Source of the DNA: Cohnella hashimotonis
Lineage (GTDB): Bacteria > Bacillota > Bacilli > Paenibacillales > Paenibacillaceae
DNA length: 64,000 bases
Reading direction: 5' to 3'
Assembly: GCF_030014955.1 (NCBI RefSeq)
Contig: NZ_JAGRPV010000001.1
Coordinates: forward strand, 248,001 to 312,000
Shown here piece by piece: positions 27,611 to 37,100 of the stretch (the first letter of the stretch is position 1; every line of letters starts with the position of its first letter). Below the pieces are notes generated by a model. It saw only the letters and a list, made by a program, of their open reading frames with translations. It had not been told where the DNA came from and ran no database searches. Position numbers and translations under genes: made by a program.

Positions 27611-28063
27611 TCAAACCCGACTTTCTAACGCTAAATGAAGCAAAGGAAACGGTTTCCCCGAATGGTCGAGCTCCGATCTTCCGATCCGCACAAAGCCCAA
27701 TTGCTTATAAAAGGTGTATGCATTTTCATTTTGCTCGTTGACATCGACCTCAAGATGGTTGCCTTTGATCGATCTGGCATGCTCGATGAGCCCGCTGCCT
27801 ACACCTTTTCTATGGGATTCGGGATGAACGAATAACATCTCGATCTTTGTTCCGTCAAGCCCGATGAAGCCGGACGGTTCATTGTTATCGTTGAGCGCGA
27901 TCCAAATTTCAACTTGATGCAGTGCTCCGCTTTGAAGCATATCGCGATAAAAGTTAATGTCCGCTTCCGTTAAGAACGTATGGGTAAGACGCACCGCTTC
28001 GTACCAGATATCGATCAACTTGTCATGGTAGGATTCTTGATAGGGGACAATTCGATTGCTCAT
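27611..28063 (-). CDS. YjaB-like GNAT acetyltransferase
   Basis: 150 residues from the ATG at 28061-28063 after GGAGGCGGAG (an upstream in-frame ATG at 28084 has no good site). GNAT motifs: IEMLFVHPESHRKGVGSGLI for acetyl-CoA binding and VNEQNENAYTFYKQLGF in the C-terminal part. The order and the ending GRSELDHSGKPFPLLHL closely follow E. coli YjaB. It converges on the protease gene with a 12-nt gap and no clear terminator. The substrate is unknown. Confidence 0.85.
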   Translation of the reverse strand: MSNRIVPYQESYHDKLIDIWYEAVRLTHTFLTEADINFYRDMLQSGALHQVEIWIALNDNNEPSGFIGLDGTKIEMLFVHPESHRKGVGSGLIEHARSIKGNHLEVDVNEQNENAYTFYKQLGFVRIGRSELDHSGKPFPLLHLALESRV

Positions 28064-28226
28064 GACTCCGCCTCCGTGTCGCACTCATATAACAGCTTGG
28101 TATTACTCGAATAAGTATACATAATTTAATCAAATCGTCCACCTCATATGCGAGCCGCAGCCTCCTTTGTCTTGCCGTCCGATTGCTATAATCGGCGTAA
28201 GCAGACGACAAGGAGGCTGATAGGCT

Positions 28227-30899
28227 ATGAGCAATGCCGATACGCTGCGCCGGCAGTTCGCTTCCGCGAACCCTCCCCGCAGCCTGTACCCGCTCCTCTG
28301 GCTGCATGGAGATCCGCGGGAGACGGAGGAGACGCTGCGGCGAGAGATCCAAGCGATGGATGACGCCGGGTGCGGCGGGTTCGTCATTGAATCGCGCCCT
28401 CACCTCGATTACCTGGGCGATGGATGGTGGCGCGACGTCGGGATTTGCCTCGACGAAGCCCGCAGCCGCGGCATGGAAGTATGGATATTCGACGAAGAAT
28501 ATTATCCGTCAGGGATCGCGGGCGGTAAAGTGCTGACTAAGATGCCGGACTATCGCATGCTGGTGCTGGCCAAAGAGACGTTTCGGTGGACAGGCGGGCA
28601 AGCCCGTGAATGGGGAGCCGCATCGTTCGCCGATGACGCCGTGCTGAAGGTCGTCTGCGTGCGGGAAGACACAAGCGAACGGGTTGCGCTTGCCGATCTT
28701 CAGGCGCTGAACGCCTGGGCGGACAGCGAGGAGGCGGAAGGCACCGATGATGTGCGATGGACGATCCATACGATCGGCATCAAGCCCTCCTGGAGCGGCC
28801 GGATGTTCGAGAAGATGGTCGATTACCTGTGCCCCGAAGTGACGGACTGCTTCATCGAGCTGACATACGAGGCAACTAAATCGCGCTTTCCGGAATATTG
28901 GGGGACAACGATCAAAGGCTTCTTCGGCGACGAAACGAGCTTCGAAAATTTCGGCTCCTACGACGTGCTGTTCGGGGAAGAGACGCCGTGTTTCCCTTGG
29001 TCGCGCGTCCTTCTCCGGACATTCGCCGAGGCGAAGGGGTACGATCTTGTCGACTTCCTCGAGCTGCTATGGTTCGATTCGGGCGAGCAGACTGCCCGGG
29101 TGCGGGTCGACTTCATGGATCATCTGACGGCGTTGTTCGCGGAAAACTTCTTCGGCCGCATTCAACGCTGGTGCCATGCGAACGACGTCCGCTTCATCGG
29201 CCATATCGTCGAGGACAATCATGCGCACATGCATCACGGTTACGGCGTCGGCCATTTTTTCCGCGCAACGAAGCACTTCGATATGGGCGGCTATGACTTC
29301 GTGCTGCGGCAGTTCGATTCGGAGCAGAAGCGTTCTTCCTGCGAGGAGCATTTTCCGCAGTTCAAGCACTACAGGGACCTGCCGTATCCCGACTTTTTTC
29401 AATATACGTTGGCCAAGCTGGCGCAGTCGGCCGCACATCTTGAAGTCGGCACGAGCCTCGTCATGTGCGAAAACTTCGGCGCCTACGGCTGGGATCTCGG
29501 ACTGCGCGAGATGAAGTGGATGACCGACTGGATGACGGCCAGAGGCACGAACTGGTACGTGCCGCACGCTTTTTCCCCGATATATCCAGACCCGGATTGT
29601 CCGCCTCACTTCTATGCCGGCGGCCATAACCCGCTATGGCCCTACTTCAGGCAATGGGGCGACTACGCGAACCGCTCCTGCCTCATGCTTCGGGAGGCGC
29701 AGCATGTCGCGGCGATCGCCGTGCTCTATCCGGCTGAAGCGCATTGGGCAGGCGACCGGGACATGTTGGACGGCGTATGCAAAGCCTTGATGCGAAGCCA
29801 GTACGACTTCGACATCCTGTCGATGGATCTGCTGGCGGACGAAGGGCGGTGCGCGATCGAGAGGGGCGAACTGCGCATCCGCGACGAGCGGTTCGCGACG
29901 ATCGTGCTGCCGGGCATCCGTACGCTGCCGCCCCGGGTGCAAGACCGGCTGCAAGCATTCGCCCGCGCGGGCGGGCGAATCGTAGCCGTCGGCGAGGCGG
30001 CTGCTTGCGGCGGGGAAAACGTCGAGCTGCCGCAGCTGGCCTCTCAATTGTCGCGGACGCTGGCGCCCGGAATTGCGCCGGCCAGGCCTTTTCCGGAGCT
30101 GCGTTTCTGTCATTACCGGAAGGACGGGCTCGACATTTTCTTTCTGAATAACGAAAGCGTGGAGGAAACTTTCGAGGAGCTCGTTGAATTTCCGGCAGAC
30201 GGCTGGCCCGAGCGCTGGTCGCCGATGGACGGCAGCATCGCGGCGCTGCCGCTGTTCGACCGGCCGGGAGGCCGGGTTCGCGCGCCGGTGCGGCTGGCGC
30301 CTTACGAGGCTTGCTTCATCGTCATCCGTCCGGATGAAGAGGGGCAGCCCGGCCACTTGACGACATCGGACGTACCGCCGGACAGCTGGCACCGGACCGA
30401 GCGCGAGGCGGACGGAAGCATAAGCGTCGTGCAGCCGGTCAAGTTGTTGTCCGTCGACGGATGGCGCGTTGCCGACATTCGCAGTCCCGTGCCGGATACT
30501 GCGATTCCTGCTGCGCAAGCGGTTCGCGGTCTCGGCAATTGGCACGCATACGCGGGGATGGAGACGTTCAGCGGCAGCGTCGTATACGAAGCTTCGGTCG
30601 ACCTCGATACCCCGGAGCTCCTGCACGCACTGGATCTGGGCGAGGTCGGAGAGATCGCCGTCGTCGAGTTGAACGGGCACGAGCTGCCGCCGCGCATTTG
30701 CCCGCCTTATGTCTGGAGGCTGCCGCCTCTTCTGCTGAAGCCTCGCGACAATCGCTTCCGCGTGACCGTCACGAATACGCTCGGTCCGGCTTTCCCGGAA
30801 GACGGCTTCCGCAGGGACATACCGGCGCCGGCCGGATTGATCGGACCGGTTACGTTGACGGCCTGCGAGAAGAGACCATTTGGATCGGCGACAACATAA
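28227..30899 (+). CDS. GH106-like glycoside hydrolase, copy 1
   Basis: 890 residues. N-terminal (beta/alpha)8-type start PLLWLHGDP, then IQAMDDAGCGGFVIESRPH, WWRDVGICLDEARSRGMEVW and the FFGDETSFEN block. The middle part has YAGGHNPLWPYFRQWGDYANR, and a C-terminal beta-sandwich ends with VTVTNTLGPAF, as in GH106 alpha-L-rhamnosidase-like proteins. No signal peptide, so it acts in the cytoplasm on imported oligosaccharide. It is clearly related to the protein at 58260 but stands alone here. AAGGAGG precedes the ATG and a TATAAT is at 28186-28191. The exact sugar specificity cannot be told. Confidence 0.75.
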   Translation: MSNADTLRRQFASANPPRSLYPLLWLHGDPRETEETLRREIQAMDDAGCGGFVIESRPHLDYLGDGWWRDVGICLDEARSRGMEVWIFDEEYYPSGIAGGKVLTKMPDYRMLVLAKETFRWTGGQAREWGAASFADDAVLKVVCVREDTSERVALADLQALNAWADSEEAEGTDDVRWTIHTIGIKPSWSGRMFEKMVDYLCPEVTDCFIELTYEATKSRFPEYWGTTIKGFFGDETSFENFGSYDVLFGEETPCFPWSRVLLRTFAEAKGYDLVDFLELLWFDSGEQTARVRVDFMDHLTALFAENFFGRIQRWCHANDVRFIGHIVEDNHAHMHHGYGVGHFFRATKHFDMGGYDFVLRQFDSEQKRSSCEEHFPQFKHYRDLPYPDFFQYTLAKLAQSAAHLEVGTSLVMCENFGAYGWDLGLREMKWMTDWMTARGTNWYVPHAFSPIYPDPDCPPHFYAGGHNPLWPYFRQWGDYANRSCLMLREAQHVAAIAVLYPAEAHWAGDRDMLDGVCKALMRSQYDFDILSMDLLADEGRCAIERGELRIRDERFATIVLPGIRTLPPRVQDRLQAFARAGGRIVAVGEAAACGGENVELPQLASQLSRTLAPGIAPARPFPELRFCHYRKDGLDIFFLNNESVEETFEELVEFPADGWPERWSPMDGSIAALPLFDRPGGRVRAPVRLAPYEACFIVIRPDEEGQPGHLTTSDVPPDSWHRTEREADGSISVVQPVKLLSVDGWRVADIRSPVPDTAIPAAQAVRGLGNWHAYAGMETFSGSVVYEASVDLDTPELLHALDLGEVGEIAVVELNGHELPPRICPPYVWRLPPLLLKPRDNRFRVTVTNTLGPAFPEDGFRRDIPAPAGLIGPVTLTACEKRPFGSATT

Positions 30900-30948
30900 C
30901 GACGCGAAGTAGTGGACCGGTCTTAAACTGCATATTCGGCAACGCTCG

Positions 30949-30995
30949 AGCCGCTGCTTCTCCCGCATGGGGGAGCGGCGGCTTGTTTGTTTTTA
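30949..30995 (+). terminator. Terminator after GH106-like copy 1
   Basis: A GC-rich hairpin (AGCCGCTGCTTCTCCC with GGGGGAGCGGCGGCT, small internal mismatches) followed by TGTTTGTTTTT. Confidence 0.75.
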
Positions 30996-31031
30996 AGGCG
31001 CATAGCCGCGCCCGGGACTAATATGACGCAA

Positions 31032-31124
31032 GTTGTCATAGGGGGTGACAACATTGGATGACAATTCCAGTGACTTGTCTAGTCGGATGGATGCTTACGC
31101 GCGGAACGGGGCGGCCGCTATACT
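31032..31124 (+). promoter_or_regulatory. Candidate operator and promoter of the giant surface protein
   Basis: GTTGTCA (31032-31038) and TGACAAC (31046-31052) form perfect 7-bp arms with a 7-nt spacer. Further on, TATACT at 31119-31124 is a good -10, with only a weak -35 (TTACGC, 18-nt spacer). The start codon is 32 nt after the -10. Use of the inverted repeat by a regulator is inferred. Confidence 0.4.
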
Positions 31125-31156
31125 ATGTCAAACAGTCAGGGTGAGGAGGCACGAAA

Positions 31157-34100
31157 ATGTACAGAAAGCTGATCAAACGGTATATGCCGCTGCTGCTGGC
31201 AGCGGTGCTTGCCGTGCAGCCGCTCGTGCCGGCGGGCGCTGCGGAGACTGCGGCGGGGCCGGGGAGCATGGAAAGCGCGAGCGGCGGCGAAAGCGCAGGC
31301 AGCGGCGCTGCGGGATGGAGCGACCGCTTGCCCGCGTGGGCTACGACCGAGGTTGGGGAGCTGGCGGACGCGGGCGTTGTGAACGGCTATGAAGACGGAA
31401 CCTTCCGGCCAGACCGGGCCGTGACCCGGGCGGAATTCACCGTGATGCTGAATCGGCTGCTGGCCCAGCTGCCGAAGAATGGGCTGGTCGAAGGCGATCA
31501 GTCGCAGGAAGCGATTTTTACCGATGTCAAGGATGAATGGTATGCGGAGGACGTGAACAAGGCGGCGCGTATGGGGCTGGTGCAGGGGGATGCGACCGGC
31601 GCCTTCCGGCCGCAGGCGCTTTTAAACCGCCAGGAGACGGCCGTCATGCTGGGACGGTTGACGGGCCGGAAGGCGGAACGAGCGGTCGAATTCACCGACA
31701 GCGGCCGGATTCCGGCCTGGGCGGCCCCGGCGATCTCGGCTCTTCATGAGGCCGGCATTGTTCAAGGCTATGAGGACGGCGCATTCCGCGGCGAGAAGAG
31801 CCTCACTCGCGCGGAAGCGGCGGTGGCGCTCCATCGCACCTTGAAGCTGCTGAAAGGTCCGGACAAGGCGGCTCCGCTGACTGTTGCAGTCAAGTCGGAT
31901 GAAGGGCAGCCGCTGGCCCATGCGCTCGTTCGCGTTCACGCGAAGGGCAAGCGGGCTCAGCTCGCCTCGGGGCGGACGGATGCGCAAGGCAAATTTGTGC
32001 TGCCTGGAGAGTGGGAGAGCGGGTCGTACGATATCTATGCGACAAGCGACGGCGTCGCCGGCTTCCGAAGCGTGGATTGGATGCCAGGTACGACAGCCTA
32101 TGAATTGGTTGCAAGAAAGGCAGCCGTGCTGGAAGGCAAGTTGACGGGAGACGACGGCAAAGCGGCGGCCGGCATCGTTCTGGCGTTTACGACGAATCCG
32201 ACTTTTTATGCGATAACGAAGGCCGACGGTTCTTTCACCGCGTATGTCGAGCCGGAGCGCGTATACCGATTGTCTTATATCGCGGACGACAGCATCCGCG
32301 CGGCGGCTGCGAAGTCGGGGACGACCGAGCCGGAGCTGCTGCAGACCGAGCAGGCGAAGCAGGCGCTCGGTTTACTGGACAGTGAAGCGGCGAAGTCGGA
32401 TGGCTGCAAATGCGTCCGTACGGAAGCGCCGGGAACATTCACAGCCCCCAAGGCCGGAGACAGGCTGGAGCTGGGCGTGCTTCGCCTTGACGGACGGGTG
32501 CCCAGTTCAGGCGGCGGTGGCGGAGGGGGCACGCAGCCGGACCTGACGCCGCCGGCTGTGCCGGGCGGACTGAAGGCGGAGCCCGGCGACGGGCTGATCG
32601 CGCTGGCGTGGACGGCGAATGCGGAGAGCGACTTGGCCGGCTACCGGATCTACGGGCGCGAGGAAGGGACCGAGGCGTGGACCATCCAGGCCGATGCGGG
32701 CGTGTCCGTGTCGTATACGGCGAAAGGGCTGACCAACGACCGGGCCTACGAATTCGCGGTAGCGGCCTACGACAAAAGCGGCAATGCGTCTGCGAAGTCG
32801 GAGCTTGTCCGGGCGAAGCCTAAAGCGGACGGTCCGCCGCCGGATGTAACACCGCCCGAGGTTCCGGGCGGCGTGAGGACGGAGGCGGGGGACGGGAAAG
32901 TCATGCTGACCTGGGATCCGAGCTCGGAGGACGATCAGGCCGGCTACCGGATCTACTGGCGCGTATCCGACGGAGCGGCCTGGAGCGAGTTCGACAAGCC
33001 CGGACGCGAGAGCGGTCATACGATCACCGGACTGACGAACGGCACGACGTACGATTTTGCCGTGAGCGCCTACGATGCGAGCGGCAACGAGTCGGCCAAA
33101 TCCCAGACGAGGCGCGAGACGCCGCGGGGCGATCAGACGCCGGATCGGGAGCCTCCAGCCGTGCCGAGCGGGCTGAAGGCAGAGCCGGGCGTTCGGAAAA
33201 TTGAGCTGAGCTGGACGGCCAACATCGAAGTCGATCTGGACAGCTATCGGATCTACAGCCGCGTGCAGGGAAGCCAGACCTGGAGCGGAGGCGTCGACGT
33301 CGGCCTGGAGACGACGTATACGGTGCTCGACGTCTGGCATGACCGGACGTACGAGTTCGCCATTGCGGCGTACGACACGAGCGGCAATATTTCTCACATG
33401 TCGGCGATCGTCAGCGCGACGCCGCTGAGCGAAGAGGAGCCGGACACGACGCCGCCGGCCGTGCCTGCCGGGCTGGCCGCCGTGGCTGGAGAAGGGCGGA
33501 TCGCGCTGAACTGGACGGCGAACGAGGAAGACGATCTGGCCGGCTACCGGGTCTATGTCCGGGCGGCAGGGGCAAGCTCGTGGGGTGCAGCGCTTGAGGC
33601 CGGAATAGGCGCCTCTTACACGGCGACTGGCCTGACGGGCGGCATCGCCTATGAGCTGGCCGTATCGGCATACGACGAGAGCGACAACGAGTCGGCCAAG
33701 TCCGGCGCGGTGCAAGCAACGCCGACCGGCGGCGGAGGCAATCTGCCGCCCGATCCGGGCAGCGTAGCGTCGGAGCTGCCGGCCTCGGGCCAGGCGAGCT
33801 TCCAGGAGATGACGGACTTCCTGTACACAGGACCGAATCCGATTCAGACTGGCGTGCAGCCGGGCGCGATCGAAGCGGATCGCGCAGGCGTGCTGCGAGG
33901 GCGCGTGCTGGATTCGGCCCAGGCGCCGGTCGGCGGCGTACGCATCACGGTGCTGGATCATCCGGAGTGGGGGCAGACGCTGAGCCGAGCGGACGGGATG
34001 TTCGACCTGGCCGTGAACGGAGACGGGATCTGGACGCTGCAATACGAGAAGGACGGATACATGACCGTTCAGCGGAAAAAGCAGGCGACGCCGGGAGACT

Positions 34101-37100
34101 ACGAACATCTGGAAGACGTCGTGCTGACGGCGTACGACAGCAAGGTGACGCAGGTGCAGCTGGAGGACAGCACGGAGCTCCAGGCAGCGCAAGGTACGCC
34201 GGTAACGGATGAGGACGGAACCCGCCAGTCGACGGTGCTGTTCCCCGCGGGGACGACGGCGACGATGAGGCTGCCGGACGGGACCGAGCAGCCGCTGACT
34301 AGCATCAGCTTCCGGTCCACGGAGTATACGGCAGGACCGGAGGGTCCGAAGGCGATGCCGGGCGAGCTGCCGCCGTACGTGGCGTATACGTATGCGGTGG
34401 AGTTGTCGGCGGACGAAGCGGTGCAGGCGGGAGCGACGGAGGTGACCTTCGACCGGGAAGTGTACCATTACCTGGACAACTTCATCGGCTTCCCGGTCGG
34501 GGAAGCGGTGCCGAATGCGTACTATGACCGGGAGAAAGGGCGTTGGATCGCGGCGCCGAACGGCAAGGTGATCAAGATCGTCTCGGTGAAGAACGGCTTG
34601 GCCGCAATCGATGCGGACGGAGACGGCGAAGCGGACGGCGAGGAGCAGCTGGCGAAGCTGGGCGTGACGGAGGAGGAGCTGCGCAAGCTCGCGGAGCTGT
34701 ATGCACCGGGGAAAACGCTGTGGCGGGTGCCGATCACGCACTTCACGCCTTATGACCACAACTGGCCGTACGGACCTCCGGGAGACGCCGAATCGCCGCC
34801 GGATCGGGAGCCCTGGGAGAAGCGGAAGAAGGAAGACGATCCGTGCAAGAAGAAAGGCTCGATCATCGGCTGTCAGAACCAGACGTTGGGGCAGCAGATC
34901 CCGATCGCAGGAACGCCGTACATGCTGAACTACATGAGCGAGCGGGAGGAAGGCTACAAGGCGAAGTCGACGCTGGAAATTCCGGTGAGCGACGGCAAGC
35001 CGCTGCCGGCTTCTCTGCGGAGGATGAACGTGAGCATCCAGATCGGCGGCAAGCTGTACCGTGCGAGCTTCGCTCCGTCTCCGAACAAGACTTATACGTT
35101 CGAGTGGGACGGCAAGGATGCTTACGGTCGCGAGCTGACAGGCTCCCATCCTTACACGGTCCGCGTCGATTATGTGTATAAGGCTCAGTATTATCCGACA
35201 AACGGCGAATTCGAGCGCAGCTTCGGCCGGATCTCGGCTGCACCTTCCTCCGTATTCTCGGGAATGCGGGACACCTCCGAGGTCAGCGTAGGCCAGGAAT
35301 GGCACGGAGCGCTGGAGAGCCCGCGCAACCCGTACGCGGAAGCCGGCGTTGCAGGCTGGAGCCTTGATCCGCATCATATTTACGATGACGGCTCGAAGAG
35401 ACTGCTGCTGGGAGACGGCACGACACAGACTAAAACCAAGTCGCTGCGGGGCGAAGTGGACTTCTCGTTCCAAGGGTATACCATCGACTACGGTACGATG
35501 ACAACCGGCATGGACGGGTGGATTTATTATTCAGCAGTCAACTTCTTCAATCGGAGCAGAGCGATTTTAGGACTCGATCCGAGCGGAAAAGTCGTTAAGG
35601 TGGCGGAGGTTCCGCTGTCCAACGGGAGCGTCATCGCGGTTGACGCGCAAGGGACGATCTATAGCTACGATACCGACAAAAACCAGCTGCTTCGCAAAAC
35701 GAAGAGACAGACCGATTGGGAGGTTATTGCAGGCACGGGCAGAAGAGGCCCTACAACGCCGCTGCCTGATGGAGCGGAGGCCACGAGCGTAGCGCTGGCA
35801 GGCATCGTCGAGTTGGCTGCAAGTCCGGACGGTTCCGTCTACTTCACGTCCTACCCGACTCGGCCGGGCGATCAAAACTTGGTTCCGTACCGAACCACCC
35901 TGTACAAGATCGGTCCGGACGGCATCCTCCAGACGCTTGGAGATCATATGGCTAAAGGCAAGGACAGCGGTCCCGGCGACAAGGCGGGAATCGGCGCGGT
36001 GGAGCAGATCAGGATAGGAAGCGACGGCTCTCTTTATATGACCGATACGACTGGGGGGACGATATATCCCGACAGCCGCGCCTTCACGCGGATCCGCAAG
36101 CTAAGCCCGGACGGCACCTTGTCCCGGGTGGCGGGCGTGCTGCTCGATGAGCCTGGGAGCAGGCCGGCCGCTCATGGCATGAAGGCGACGGAAGCCGAGT
36201 TTTTCTTCCTTTCGAGTTACTATGTCGGCGGACTAAGTAGGCTTTTCCTGGACGCGCAGGACCGGCTTTATTTCAGAGCCGGAGGCAGGGACGTTTACCG
36301 GGTTGCGCAGGACGGACTTCTGGAGAAGCTGGAGACTCCGTCATGGGTCATGGACCAGGCGACGCAGAAGTTTAACCTGACGGCGGTTACCGCCGACGGC
36401 GGACGTATTGTCGTAACGGAGAGTGATCGGGTCCGCTATTTTCTGGTGAAAGAGGCTGATAGCCTGCTTGAGACGCCCGACGAAGGTGGTCAGGTCGTCT
36501 ATGCGTTCAAGGGCGGGGACCAAACGCATGCGCAGACGACGGACGCCTTGACAGATGCGGTGTTGACCAAGCTGGGTTATGACGAAGAAGGCCGTCTGAT
36601 ACGAATTACCGACCGAAGCGGCAATGAGATGTCGATCGAACGGGATAGCGCAGGCAAGCCGTTGGCGATTATCGGAGCCGGCGGACAGCGGACGGAGCTG
36701 ACGACGGATGAGCAGGGACGTTTGGTTGCGGTGACAAGCCCGGCCGGAGAAACGTATCGGATGACGTACGATGCCGGCGGACTGCTGCAAACGTTCGTCG
36801 ATCCGCTGGAGCAGACCAGCAGCTACGCTTATGACGAAGACGGACTGCTGATTCGCGCCGAGAACGGGGCGGGAGGCGTGCAGACGCTGAACCGCGCGGA
36901 TACGGCCGACGGGACGACCGTCACCTATACAGATGCGGAGGGACGTTCGACCGTATACGAGACGAAAAGGATCGAAGGCGGCTTGCAGCGGACGACGACC
37001 GGTCCGGACGGCACGCGTCTGGTCGCTACGGTGCGGCCGGGCAGCGAACGGATCGAGCTTCCGGACGGAAGCGTCATGACGAAGACGATGACGGGCGATC

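Noticed and set aside
32507..35473. Very long minus-strand open frame opposite the giant surface protein
   Set aside because: Arg-rich, no recognisable domain and no ribosome site. It is an artefact of GC-rich codon use in the plus-strand gene, as are similar frames at 56529-59360, 61962-63200 and 5885-7291.
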